A stretch of DNA of 64,000 bases, taken from contig NW_026944390.1 of assembly GCF_033439725.1 (NCBI RefSeq), positions 2,728,001 to 2,792,000 of the forward strand. The letters are read 5' to 3'. The DNA comes from Neurospora tetraspora (taxonomy: Eukaryota > Ascomycota > Sordariomycetes > Sordariales > Sordariaceae). Position numbers and translations under genes: made by a program. The notes beneath the pieces were generated by a model, which made no database searches, had not been told where the DNA came from, and saw only the letters and a program-made list of their open reading frames with translations. This document shows, in pieces, positions 32,504 through 43,899 of this stretch; position 1 is the first letter of the stretch; each line of letters opens with the position of its first letter.

Positions 32504-35089
32504 ATGACGGGACCAAGATCCTCGGGCATAGTTCAGCTCTGCGAACCATGCAGCCGAATTGACTTTAAATCCATCTTCACGAGTCACCGCCGTCCCGTTG
32601 ACGAAGCCCAAGATCCAACATGCAACTGCTTTGACGCACTCAATGCCCGGGCGAGGCATGGCTGGCCAACCCCCGGCGACCCGACAGCGACGACGTGTGC
32701 CTTTTGCGCTTTCTATCAAGAGTGTCAGATCCGCTCCAAGGACATTGCGTATATGAAAGGCCAGGATCGAATGGGCGTCTCCCTGAAGAGTTTCCACTCC
32801 TTGAAGGGCTTTCGACTGCGACATGTCGATGAAAAGGAGAAAGACTCTACTTCGTCTTCAAGAGATAATGTGCAGGATGTTTTGGCACTGCAAATCGTTG
32901 GTGTCCGAATGCCTGCACGGTTGGATACCCAGAGTGTTGGACATGCTATTTTGCGTCTTGTCGACGACCATGACCATGACCACTCGTCTTCTTCGCTGAC
33001 GACAATGTTGACAAGAGCTAGAGAGACGGGTGGCGGGATACTGGCTAGAAAGCTCTTTCCCGACAAGGTTAACTACCGCCTCATTGGGGAGTGGCTGCAA
33101 CTTTGCCGGTCCGGACATGTACGGTGCGACTCTCGCGAGGCCGACGAGGGTGATGGTGGTGTAGGAACCGGCCAGATCCCCGGGTTCCAAGTCATCGACT
33201 GCACCACGGGAAACATTGTGTCTTTTGCCTCCCTTTCCGGCGGTACCTCCTGTGGAGAGCAGTCACAGACACCAGAATACGTCACCCTCAGCTATGTTTG
33301 GGGCCAAGGTCCCTTTGAAGGACCAGTCAAAATCAAGCCCCCTCCCGGCTCTGGCATCAGGCAACAACAACGGCTATCCCTCCCAGACTCCCTACCCCTA
33401 ACCATCAGCGACACGATCCAAGTCGTCCAGCGCCTCGGGTACAGATACCTCTGGATCGACCGGTACTGCATCCCGCAGGACGACCTGCCAGCCAAGCAGA
33501 TCCAGATCGAGAACATGGGCCGGATCTACTCCCGCTCCGTGTTAACCATCATTGCCGCCGCTGGCGAGGGACCCGAGTATGGGCTGCCGGGGGTGAGCGA
33601 GCGTCGGAGGGCTGAACAGCTTACTGTTCAAGTTGATGCTGCCCAACATGAAGGGAAAGGGATCTCCCTGGTGTTATACGAAAGGCCGAGAGCCGCCATC
33701 ACGAACTCAAAGTGGCATACCCGCGGCTGGACGTACCAGGAGGGACTCCTGTCTAGGCGGAGGCTGGTGTTTACGGACCAGATGGTGTATTTTCAGTGTT
33801 ATGAGATGCATGGGGACGAGGTTTTGTCGTTGCCGATTCCTGATGGACCTAGCGGTGGGCATGTCTCTGATGATGTCAAGGACAAGGACAAGTTTGACGA
33901 GATCCGCTGCCTCTCCCTTGACGACCAAGAGTCCAACTTTGGCTTCATCTTCCCCCGTCGAATGACGGATTGGTCCAACCCCGACACCGTCTGGGATCGG
34001 ATCAAGGAATTTTGCCAGAGAGAGCTTTCGTTTGATGCCGACACTCTCGATGCTGTTGCTGGTATCTTTGGCATGTACACAGCGGAGAACCCAAGCAAAC
34101 ACCAAGGGGACGGGACCTCCTTCTTTTACGGCATGCCCATTGCTCCTTTCCAGCCGGAGCGGAATGAATCAAACCAACAAAGGTTGTGGACTTGTGAGTT
34201 GCGGACTTTTTGGGAAACATATGAGAACAACGTGCCCGGGAACAACACAGATCCGATCCCAAAACTGGAAGTGGAGGAGGTGGATGTAAAGACTAGTCTC
34301 ACCTACAAACTAGTCGAAAGCCTCCTCTGGACCGATTCCTGGTACCACGTACTCAAGCCCGACAAAATACAACAGCTGTCACAGCAGTTCCGGAGACCGG
34401 TATTCCCCAGCTGGACGTGGGCGGGTTGGAAGACGTGTATAGTCGAGCGCGACAGATTGTTTTCCAAAATGTTCGATAGCCGCACCAAGATTCATGTAGA
34501 GTACGAGCTTGAAGCTGCCTCCCCAGCCTCTTCGAGCCCAGGCCTCACACACGCACACGCACAAAAGGCAACAAAATGGAGGCGACTAGACTGGGAGCGA
34601 GAGAACGAAGAGATCCTGGAGCTGGCACGAAATGGGGCTTACAAGATCCCGGCACGTCTGGTTATCAGGGGAACCGTGCTGGATATGAGGCTCAAGTGGC
34701 GCGGTGGCGAGGAGAACAACGAGGAGTTGTGGTGGAGGAAGGTTGGGAAGTGGACGGTTACGTGGCCGGAGTTTATGGAAGGGAAGGAGATTGATGTTCC
34801 GAGGGGATTGTTGGATGATACCTCGGAACCTGGAGGCCGTATTAGCAAGGGAGAAGAGGAGGTACAGGCTCTCGCCCTGATACTAGCAGGACGGGCCTAT
34901 TCGGGCGAGGCGAACGGGTCTCTATTGGCGTTGATGTTGAGGCCCGTGACGAGGATGTTGAATGGACGATCGGAAACGATGTATGAACGTGTACACAAGA
35001 TGGATTTGTATGTGAGGAAGGAGGAGTACAAAGCTGAGTGGACACCGCTGGCTGGGTTGTTCAGGGAGATGGAGGTGAGATTGTGTTGA
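32504..35089 (+). CDS. HET-domain protein
   Basis: This is an uninterrupted frame of 861 aa. The HET domain spans about residues 259-408, with its three conserved blocks YVTLSYVWG, YRYLWIDRYCIPQDD and RGWTYQEGLLSRRRLVF, plus IYSRSVLTIIAAAGEG between the last two. HET domains in filamentous fungi trigger programmed cell death when incompatible strains fuse. Most genome copies have unknown partners. The N-terminal 250 residues have a Cys-rich start (CEPC, CNC, CAFC) as in many HET proteins. The C-terminal half is unassigned. There is no partner such as a HeLo or NACHT gene beside it. It stands at the border between housekeeping genes and the transposon-linked accessory block. Confidence 0.93.
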   Translation: MTGPRSSGIVQLCEPCSRIDFKSIFTSHRRPVDEAQDPTCNCFDALNARARHGWPTPGDPTATTCAFCAFYQECQIRSKDIAYMKGQDRMGVSLKSFHSLKGFRLRHVDEKEKDSTSSSRDNVQDVLALQIVGVRMPARLDTQSVGHAILRLVDDHDHDHSSSSLTTMLTRARETGGGILARKLFPDKVNYRLIGEWLQLCRSGHVRCDSREADEGDGGVGTGQIPGFQVIDCTTGNIVSFASLSGGTSCGEQSQTPEYVTLSYVWGQGPFEGPVKIKPPPGSGIRQQQRLSLPDSLPLTISDTIQVVQRLGYRYLWIDRYCIPQDDLPAKQIQIENMGRIYSRSVLTIIAAAGEGPEYGLPGVSERRRAEQLTVQVDAAQHEGKGISLVLYERPRAAITNSKWHTRGWTYQEGLLSRRRLVFTDQMVYFQCYEMHGDEVLSLPIPDGPSGGHVSDDVKDKDKFDEIRCLSLDDQESNFGFIFPRRMTDWSNPDTVWDRIKEFCQRELSFDADTLDAVAGIFGMYTAENPSKHQGDGTSFFYGMPIAPFQPERNESNQQRLWTCELRTFWETYENNVPGNNTDPIPKLEVEEVDVKTSLTYKLVESLLWTDSWYHVLKPDKIQQLSQQFRRPVFPSWTWAGWKTCIVERDRLFSKMFDSRTKIHVEYELEAASPASSSPGLTHAHAQKATKWRRLDWERENEEILELARNGAYKIPARLVIRGTVLDMRLKWRGGEENNEELWWRKVGKWTVTWPEFMEGKEIDVPRGLLDDTSEPGGRISKGEEEVQALALILAGRAYSGEANGSLLALMLRPVTRMLNGRSETMYERVHKMDLYVRKEEYKAEWTPLAGLFREMEVRLC

Positions 35090-35763
35090 GTTGTGTTGCG
35101 AAAGGAACTGAAAGTGTCCCATCTCGGAGTCTTTTTGCCTTTGCGCTTGTTCTTTCCGACTGACTACCCACGGATTTGGGGTCCTGGCGGTGCGGCCGCT
35201 TGACACAGGTTCGGATACGCGAACGTACCTAAGGCGCCGCACACACCCTTCAGTCCACCGGCTGCTCGGCCTTGTTTGCTGATGTTGAGGATTGGTGAAT
35301 AGGTAGGCAAGTAAGCTCGGAGTGTTTCCACATCTGCTAATGTTGGGATTACAAGGTATTATGCTGACCGGAGTGTAGGTTCCTTCAATGCCAACGTTGA
35401 CACTCTTGCACATCCTTCCCAGTGTCTGAAGTTCAGCGAAAACAACATGAGATACTGTGTGTGATGCGGGCTCCTCACACGGGATTGTGTAAGGTAGGTA
35501 CGTATGGTTCGGATTTTGCAACCTTATCTCCGGTAGCAAGCCTGTGATGTCTTCTTTCTTTGCAGTTATACCTCACTGAGCCCTCTTCCCCGCCCTTTGT
35601 TTGGGCTTCCGTACCCTAAGAATCAATATTGCCTATAACAAGGTATCTCCCTCCGTTTGAAGACGTACCGCCCTTTTCATTGCATCTGGTTCACCTTATC
35701 TCAAACTTGAACCTCTCAAGCATCTCTACAAAAGTTTCCTACCTAGCTAGGTACCGTTCAACC
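35090..35763. other. Intergenic region upstream of SDR gene
   Basis: It contains the HET 3' UTR and the SDR promoter. Minus-strand frames (34922-35539) are shadows of the HET coding sequence. Nothing else was seen. Confidence 0.5.
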
Positions 35764-36664
35764 ATGTCTCATTCCGGAAAGATAGTTGTCTTGATCACCG
35801 GTAAGAGAGACCATTTGGCTACCTCGATTGAGCACCCCAAGTGAGAACAACGAGACTAAAACCCCCAGGCAGGCGCAAACCAGGGCATCGGCTATGAGAC
35901 GGCCAAGAATCTGGTCCAATCCTCAGCCGATTACCATGTCATTCTCGGCAGCCGCGACAGCAGCAAGGGTGAGGCAGCGGCTCAGGCGCTGCAACAAGCC
36001 GACGGCGTAAAGGCAAAGGGCACCGCCTCCTCGGTATCTCTAGACGTGACGGACGAGGCGTCCATCGCAGCCGCAGCCGAGCGTGTCGCAGCCGATTTCG
36101 GCAGACTCGACGTGCTGGTGAACAACGCAGGCATCATCTCGACGGCCAGCCCGCCCACGGCCCAGGCGCTCCGGCGCGTCCTCGAGACCAACGTGGTCGG
36201 CGCTCTGGCCGTGACCGAGGCGTTTCTCGACCTGCTGCGCAAGGCGGAGCACAAGCCGCCGCGCTTGGTCTTTGTCAGTTCAAGCATGGGATCCATCACT
36301 CACGCGGCGGACCCGGCCTCTCCGTACTACAACCCGCACGGTACCGAGTATCGTACTAGCAAGGCGGCGTTGAATATGCTCATGACTATGGTCAGTTTTC
36401 TTTCCTGCTCAGAGTCCCAGTGACGGGCGATTAACCTTTCCTCTCGCGTAGTACTCTGCCAGACTCAAGCCGGAAGGGTTTCTCGTCATTGGTGCGGATC
36501 CCGGACTCTGCGCCACCAACTTCACGGGTGATGCTGCGTCGCTGAGGAACAGAGGGGCGGTAGAACCGGCTGACGGAGGGGACCGAGTGGCTGCAGTCAT
36601 AAAGGGTGAGAAGGATGCCGATGCTGGAAGGGTCATTGGTGTGTACGGGGTTAGTCCATGGTAG
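35764..36664 (+). CDS. Short-chain dehydrogenase/reductase
   Basis: Three exons (35764-35800, 35873-36390, 36452-36664) encode 255 aa. This is a classical NAD(P)-dependent SDR. The nucleotide-binding motif TGANQGIG (residues 12-19) is created by splicing exon 1 to exon 2. NNAG is at 96-99, a Ser-rich strand (LVFVSSSMGS) carries the catalytic Ser, and YRTSK gives Tyr172 and Lys176. After exon 3 comes the typical ADPGLCATNFTG. The acceptor of intron 1 has two AGs 4 nt apart (CAGGCAG); only the second keeps the frame. Its substrate is unknown. It lies next to a decayed polyketide synthase on the same strand, so it may once have been a tailoring enzyme. No inactivating change is visible. Confidence 0.9.
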
Positions 36665-36830
36665 AATCGGTCCATGTTCCCCCCTCCCGTGCAACTCATC
36701 TTTCCCCTTTTCGGCGGGTAATGCCTACATCGATTGCTGCAAATAACACGTATTGTGTCACCCACCTATTCGAGCCATCTTCGGTAACTCATTATGATAC
36801 TCGTTTCGATTCGACCACCTACCATCCCAC
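36665..36830. other. Spacer between SDR and PKS remnant
   Basis: This short region contains the SDR 3' UTR. No KS, AT or DH-type polyketide synthase sequence was seen here, so the break in the PKS lies at or before about 36830. Confidence 0.5.
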
Positions 36831-38899
36831 CCCTTGCCACGCGACTGCGATCGAAACTCCCTTGAATATCGGGCAGTTGGAACCTGGGCAGTCTGTTCTC
36901 ATCCACTCGGCAGCTGGTGGTGTCGGCCACGCAGCTATTCAGCTTTGCCAAAGCATTGGAGCCAAGGTTTGTGATGACATCTTTTCCACTGTTGTTTTCC
37001 ATATTGCCGGCCAGGTGGTGTAAAAAATAGCCCGGACACGCTTACAACAAACCACACCCAGAAAGTGTTCGGACTATTTTCACACCACCTGACGGCTGAA
37101 GGGCGGATCGGTGCTAATCAAAGATGTGCAGATTTTTGCCACGGTGGGTAATCAGGCCAAGGTCGATTATCTAGTGCAGACCTTTGGCATTCCGAGGAAC
37201 CACATATTCCACTCTCGGGACGAGTCCTTTGCGGTCGGCCTCCTGCGCGAGACAGGCGGCCACGGCGTCGACATGGTCCTGAACTCGGTGGCGGGCGAGC
37301 TCTTGCACGCTTCTTGGGACTGTGTTGCCGAGTTTGGCAAGATGATTGAGCTTGGAAAGAGAGACATTGGTGAAAATGGCAAGCTCGGGATACGGAACTT
37401 CTTGGAGAGTAGGTCGTATAGCGCTGTGGATCTGACACACCTCGCTCAAAAACGGCCACGACGTGCACAAGCGTAAGTGCCCTTGCCGACCAGAAGGCTA
37501 ATTCATACCTTGGGGTGTACAGAGGCTAACTCGCAACATCTGACAGACTCCTTAAGCAGTGTGTGGACTTGTACGAAGCCAACATGATTGGGCCCATACA
37601 CCCCATCCAAGCATTTGAGGCAGGGGCTGTCCAAGATGCCTTTGGGATGGTGCAGGACAGCAGCCATATCGGCAAGGTGGTTGTGCGCATGCCAACGGAT
37701 AGCTCTGAACTCGTCAGCTCTGCCCGAGCCACAGAGGTCCGTCTCAAGAGCGACGCGTCGTACCTGCTGACTGGTGGCCTCGGCGGGCTGGGCAAAGCGA
37801 TCTCGACATGGCTCGTGGAGCGGGGAGCAAGGTCCTTGGTGTTCCTGTCCCGTAGCGCAGGCCAGAAAGCGGAGGATGCGGCCTTTATTCGGGAGCTGGA
37901 GGCATGTGGTTGCTCTGTGGTCACGGTGGCCGGCCATGTCGAGAGTATGTTGCATGTTAGGCGAGCAGTCGCGCAGGCGCCGCACGCCGTCAAGGGATCA
38001 TCCACCTGGCCATGGTTCTCCGTGACTCGGCCATGGCGACCATGGGGCATGGCGACTGGGTGGTAGCGAACAGCCCCAAGGTAACGGGTGCGTGGAACTT
38101 GCACGAGGCGCTTCAAGAGGAAGACGCCGACTTTTTTGCTATGGCTTCATCGCTGGTGACGGTGGTGGAGCAGCCCGGGCAGGGAAACTACAGCGCGGCC
38201 AACACCTTTCTCGAGGCCTTTGCCCAGTACCGGCGCATGCTGTCGCTGCCGGCTTCGGTGCTCAACATCTGCCCCATTAACGGCATCGGGTTTGTGGCCG
38301 AGAATGCGTTCGCGCGCAAGAACATGAAGGCACAGGGGCTCTGGTTCGTGGGCGAGGCGGAGCTGCTTGACTTTTTGGAGCTAGCCATCAGGCTGTCCCC
38401 GTCAACCTCTGGCTGTTCGGCCTGTGGCTGGACAAGCACCGGTCAGCTCGTCATGGGACTGCGCGGGGAGGGCAATCTGAACTCGACCGACTCGAGGACC
38501 AACTGGCGACGCGACCGACGCATGGGCTTCTACCACAACGTGCGAGAGGAGAGTACCACCAAATCATCTTCTTCGTCATCGGCCGAGCTGGTCGCCTTCC
38601 TCAAGGCGGCGGCTGACAATGTCGACGTGCTGGACGAACCCGGCAGCTCGGCGTACCTGGCGCGCGAGGTTGGGCGCAAGACGTTCAGCCTGATGCTCAA
38701 GACGGAGGAGGACCTGGACCTGACCCTCACGCTGCATCAGATTGGGTTGGATTTGCTGATGGCCATCGAGTTGCGTCGCTGGTTGAAGCAAGCATTTGGC
38801 TTGGACATGAGTGTGCTGGAGATTATGGCCCAGGGCACGCTCGAGGCTTTTGGATCCGTCATTGCAAAGGCGCTGAAGGAGAGGTTTAGAGGTGCCTAA
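36831..38899 (+). pseudogene. 3' remnant of a reducing polyketide synthase (ER-KR-ACP)
   Basis: Three pieces (about 36831-36966, 37132-37472, 37547-38899) join with GT..AG introns into the end of a highly reducing type I PKS. The enoyl reductase part reads LEPGQSVLIHSAAGGVGHAA, FGIPRNHIFHSRD and HGVDMVLNSVAGELL. The ketoreductase reads YLLTGGLGGLGKAISTWLV and NYSAANTFLEAFAQY. The carrier domain follows. KS, AT and DH are missing. A single-base loss at about 37996 (AAGGGATCATC) shifts the frame inside KR between VKG and IIHLAMVLRD. In the carrier domain the expected GLDSL reads GLDLL (TTG at 38751-38753), so the phosphopantetheine serine is gone. The gene cannot make a working synthase. Confidence 0.87.
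37012..37091. repeat. 80-bp imperfect hairpin inside a PKS intron
   Basis: The left arm 37012-37039 (CAGGTGGTGTAAAAAATAG..) pairs with the right arm 37065-37091, separated by a 25-nt loop. Arms differ by one indel and three transitions. It lies fully inside the 165-nt intron 36967-37131. It looks like a tiny MITE or the collapsed ends of one. Confidence 0.7.
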
Positions 38900-38970
38900 A
38901 ACATGTAGACGGTCCGAGTATGAGTGTACTTGTAGATAGCGTCATCGCCCCGCGGAGAGGTGCCAAGGTA

Positions 38971-39006
38971 CCGCTTTTACCCAGTCGTAAGAGATTTACT
39001 CCCCAG
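38971..39006 (+). repeat. Left terminal inverted repeat of the pogo-like element
   Basis: 36 bp, identical to the reverse complement of 53998-54034 apart from one missing T. It is not AT-biased, unlike sequence from about 39160 inward. It begins only 71 bp after the PKS remnant stop codon. Confidence 0.88.
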
Positions 39007-39699
39007 ACTACCACCAGAACCTAACCTTCTTATAGTATGGTTAGCTCCCTTCTGTAAGCCTCCTGCAAGCCAAAGTAGGCACGTTAACGTAGCTATACAA
39101 GGGGTGCACAGGGGTACCTAGTTCCTTGGCAAAAGAGGGGGTTCTGGAGACCGCCAACCTTCTAATTTCTATTGATTTCATCGTTTTATCCTTTTTACAC
39201 ATTAACTAATAATACTAGCCATAAAAACAACGATATTTTCAATTCTTCCCTATAAAACTATACCTCGTATTAACCTTAGGACTATCGATATTGTTTATAC
39301 GTAAATGGCTATACAATCTACATTACTAACTAAATTTAATTTCGTTTTATAAACGTAACAAAAGACTTTGAAAATACTAGAATTTTTACTGTTAATAACA
39401 AATATAATATTATTTACCAGCAACCTTCCTCCCCTAGGTTTATATACGTTACTAATTTATTCCTTAAAAATGATAACTATCATTTTAGCTAGATCCGAGA
39501 GCAGTAGAAGGATATTATTAAAGAGTAAATTTTGAATGAGAATTATTTAGTTAAATGCTTTATAAAATCGAGAGGGAGGCGATAGCGAAATTACAATATA
39601 CAGGGTATTGAGAGAAAGTAGTAAGAAGGCAAAGTATTTATATAGGTAGAAGAGTTTATCGTTATTAAAAATAAAAACGAAGATTAAAAATAAAGACGA

Positions 39700-40520
39700 G
39701 GATTAATACTGGTAATAATATTAATCGATTAGAATTGGCGCTATTAAACTTCCCTCTTTATTTTTAATCATTAATTCTATATTATTTACCCCCGATTTAG
39801 CTATAATAAGAGCCTCTTCGTTAACCGCAATAAATTTAGCGATAAATTCGAACTTTTTAAGCTTATTAAAACTAAAGATCCATCGTTATTTATAGAAGGC
39901 CTTTAATTAAATTATATTAAAATCGGTGTAATTTATACCTAGTTCGTTAAGGGTAATTTCCGTATTTAGTTCGATATAATTATTAATAATTTCGGCGTTA
40001 ATAGTTTGCTAAAAGTCTAAAACGTTAATATCCCGTTAATTAATCCCTTTAATTTTTATTTTCTAATTTTCTAAACCGTCGGGGTATATAGAAATACTAT
40101 AATCGACAAAGGACTTAACTACTAAGTTTGAATTTTCTAATTTAAAATAATTAATTACCTATATAATAATATATATAAATATAATCCTCTTCCTGCCAGG
40201 AGTCTATTTTTCGACGTATTATTCGTATTTATCAAAGAGGTATATTTTAATAAATTTATTAATGTAGGTATCGAAGGGTTATAGTAGGGGTATAAAACTG
40301 CTAAGGATTAGCGTTCAATTAATACTATATTTATCAAGGGTATCGAAGACCTCCTTTATTTTATAAAAGCCGGCTATATTTAAAGCTAATAATACTTTAT
40401 TATTATTATTACCTACCTCTTTATATAATTTCTTATTAATCTATTTAACTATTAATTTTTTATTATTATAAACCGTTTTATTAAATCCGGCCGTTACGCC
40501 TTTATTATATCAATCAGTTT
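39700..40520 (-). pseudogene. DDE_1 transposase remnant, C-terminal part
   Basis: The minus-strand frame contains VFDTLDKYSIN*TLILSSF, then PLL*PFDTYINKFIKIYLF and KYE*YVEK. This matches the stretch of pogo/jerky-type DDE transposases that reads PS..TPLLQPLDT.INKPFK. Stops replace Trp and Gln. It is the C-terminal half; the N-terminal half lies beyond the nested gypsy element. Confidence 0.65.
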
Positions 40521-41019
40521 TATTTAAATAAATAAAGGAAGTTAATAATAAAATAGAAAGGATAAGTTAAATAAAAGAAAGTAAAACTTCCGCTTTATTC
40601 CTTTTATCTTTCCTTTTTTTCTATAATTAAGTAGGGAATATACTATCTACCCGCCTCTACTTATATTATAACCTATTTGCCCGCAGGTAGTAAGTAGAAG
40701 ATACGGTACTAATTTATCCTTCTATCGGGTTAAAGATTTATTCTAAATTAATAATTATATTAATTATAGGGAAAAAGAAAAAAAAAAGGAAAAAAAAATG
40801 GAAGGGGAATCCTTAAGTTTATAATATATAATATTACGTTTATTTACCCGCCTTAACTCAGATTATTACTTATTTACCCGTAAGCAATAGGATTAATACA
40901 GTATTAATACCTTCTATCGGTTTTAATTTTATACGTAACTTATAGTTTAGAGGTATAATCTAAAGGGTAGAGGAAGGAGATAAATATAAATAAAAGGGTA
41001 TAAAAAGAAAGGATTAAAA

Positions 41020-41377
41020 TATTATAAGATATTCCAGGCAGGTGCCTGAATGCCCTACTCTGTCTTAGCACATACTCTATTGAGCGTAGAACTACTCTAT
41101 CGAACAGGATATATTATATAAGAATACTCTTCCTATCAACCTCCGTTAAAATTAATTATATTATTAATTTATATTATATTAACCTAATGTCTACTTTACT
41201 TATACTCTATAAAATCGTATGCGAAGTCCTAGGTTAAGGCTCTCAATAATGCTTATCTTTAGCTTCTTTTAATAAGATTGTCGTTAACCGTTATGTATTA
41301 TTACTCTGTTTAGTAACTAGTTATTTACTCTATTATTTTGTATTAGTATTATTTGTAAAGTATCGCTTCGTATAATA
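41020..41377 (+). repeat. 5' LTR of gypsy element 2
   Basis: 358 bp, matching 51979-52336. The shared core includes GATATATTATATAA and GCTTATCTTTAGCTTC-type blocks. The end TAATA corresponds to TAACA in the right copy. Confidence 0.93.
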
Positions 41378-43899
41378 AGTAGTACCTATAACTTAGTTTT
41401 AAACTAATTTTATTATTTTTTCTATCTTTTTTCGTTTCTTCCTTTCGTAAAGAAGGAGGTTCTATCTTCTTTTCGTTAGTTTTAATAATAATTTATTAGA
41501 TTTATTGCCATTTATTAAATTTACTCTCTTAAATTAAGTATTTGCCTATCCTGCTCAATTTTGAACACCCTTTCTTTATAACTCTTTTATTATCTTTTCA
41601 AATTTTAAAACTAACCTTTACGATATTAAATAGTAACGTTATTCCTTAAATAGTTTTTAACCTCTAGGATAATAATTTAATACGTAAAGTATAGTACATT
41701 TTTAAATTTATAATAATCTAATCCTAATTTTATTACGAGGAATATTTTACCCCTCCGGCCGCCGAGCTTTTTATTAAAGCCGCTAAACTTCGCCTTAGTA
41801 TAGAAATCGGCTAAATCGAAATTTAAAAAGATTAGGCTAATAAAATAAATAATAATATTTATAATAAAGGTTAGATTATCGATATTAATATAGCTAATAG
41901 AGAAATTTGATAAATTTTGCGTAAATATTGTAATTTTATTACTAAATACCCTTTTAAATGATATTATATTTGGCCTTTCTCTAAGGAAAGAGACGGCGTT
42001 TTTATTTAATTTAGGAAAAAAAATTAATAATAGTATATAATTAAATTGAAAGTTAATAATCATAAAACCATTTAATATAAAATTAACGATAATATTATTA
42101 AAATAGCCGTTAATATATTAATTCCCCTTAAAATTAATGGTTCCGTTACTTCTAATTTTTAATTTTCGCTTAATAATTTTTCTAATATTATCAAATTAGT
42201 TAACGCGCTGCCTTTTGTAGATTTTATTTAAATCTTTTTTTTTTTTACCACTAATTCTAATAGAATAATTTTCTTACCCCAATTAATTCTTTCGTCCGCT
42301 CTCACCTATTAAATCTATTATTTCCTACGCTAATTTAATCATTAAAGTCGCTATTAATTTTATTTAGTAGTTTATAGCCAATCCTATTATTAAATATTTT
42401 ATTAATATAGTATAAGCGGAAGCTCTAATCAAATTTATTTAAAAGTAGTAATAAGAGCGAGCTCTTATATATTTAGAACCGACTATAGCTGATAAATTCC
42501 CGATTTATTTTATTAATCTAGTCTAAAATACCTTATCCTTTATTTAAAATAATATAAAGCCCGGTTTTGGTTTACCCGCCCTGGCTGCTATTCGGCGTAA
42601 TCCTATTTAATAGAGCGATAATTTTATTATTAATTGGCCTTAACGTACCGTAAATTATATTAATATTATTAGTAATACTATTATAATTAGCGTTAAAGAT
42701 CCGTATAATATTATTAACTTTATTAATTATATAAAAAACCTTTGGATTAATTATATTAACCGTTTACCCTTGTTTAATGACGTTTATTAGTAACCTATTT
42801 ATTTCCTTTATAATATATTAGTTTTATTAACCGGCTATTATATTTTTATTTATATTATAAAGATAATTCCCGAAGAATTTACCGAATGGGAAAGATCCTC
42901 CGCTAATAAGAACGAAGTTAAATATTAATTCCATTAAACCGAATAGTGAATTTATTTAATTAAATAAGCTTATTAAATGTATTAAATTTAGGAATAGGGT
43001 ATACTTGCTTCGGTTTAATTAATTCTTATTTAAACTCCTCCTATTTAAATTCCTCCTATTTAAATTACTTTATTATATTTAGCCTTTTATTAGGGTAATT
43101 AATTTATGAATATTTAGTAACCTTTAATACGCTTTATTAATATTTCTTCTAATATTTCTTAATAGTTAGTTAAAACTAATAATAATAGTACTATAATAAA
43201 TAATATTATTTTTTATAAAATATTTAAAAATTTATATAATCGTTTTAAGGAATTTAACTTTCGTAATCATGTTATTTTTAATAAAAGATTTACTGTACTA
43301 ATTAATAATTTTAATAATAAATTTATTTAGTAGAAATTCCTTAATATTAGCGTATTTTTCTTTAATATTCTTAACGATAAAAAAAGTAAAAAATCTGTAT
43401 TAATAGCAAAATTAATATTTATACCGATTGTCACCTATTTACTAATATAATTAATAACGCCTGGCTCGTTCATACTGAATGTTATGAAATTATAATTAAT
43501 AATTTTCAATAATTATTACGAAGTATTACAATTTTTTAATAGATTAATACCCTATCTTATATTAAATATAATAGTTTTTACAGCAAATCTGGCTATATTA
43601 CCAACACTTTATATTAGGTTTTCAATATTAAACTGAATAAAGCGTAGAAATAATGTAATATAAATAGGTTTATTATCGAAATATATAAGAAAAGCAATTA
43701 TACTTTATACAATTTCTTTATAGAATTATTTAAATACATTTATTTATAGGGTAATAATACCGATTTTTAACTTTATACTTATCTTTAGAATAACTTATAT
43801 TATAAATTAAAGTTTTACCATATTAAACCTAATTTTAATTATTCTATCGGTTAATATATTAATAATATTAAAGAAAATGTTTTATTTATTTATAACAAA

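Noticed and set aside
34922-35539. 205-codon minus-strand frame
   Set aside because: It overlaps the 3' end of the HET coding sequence and has no recognisable features; treated as a shadow.
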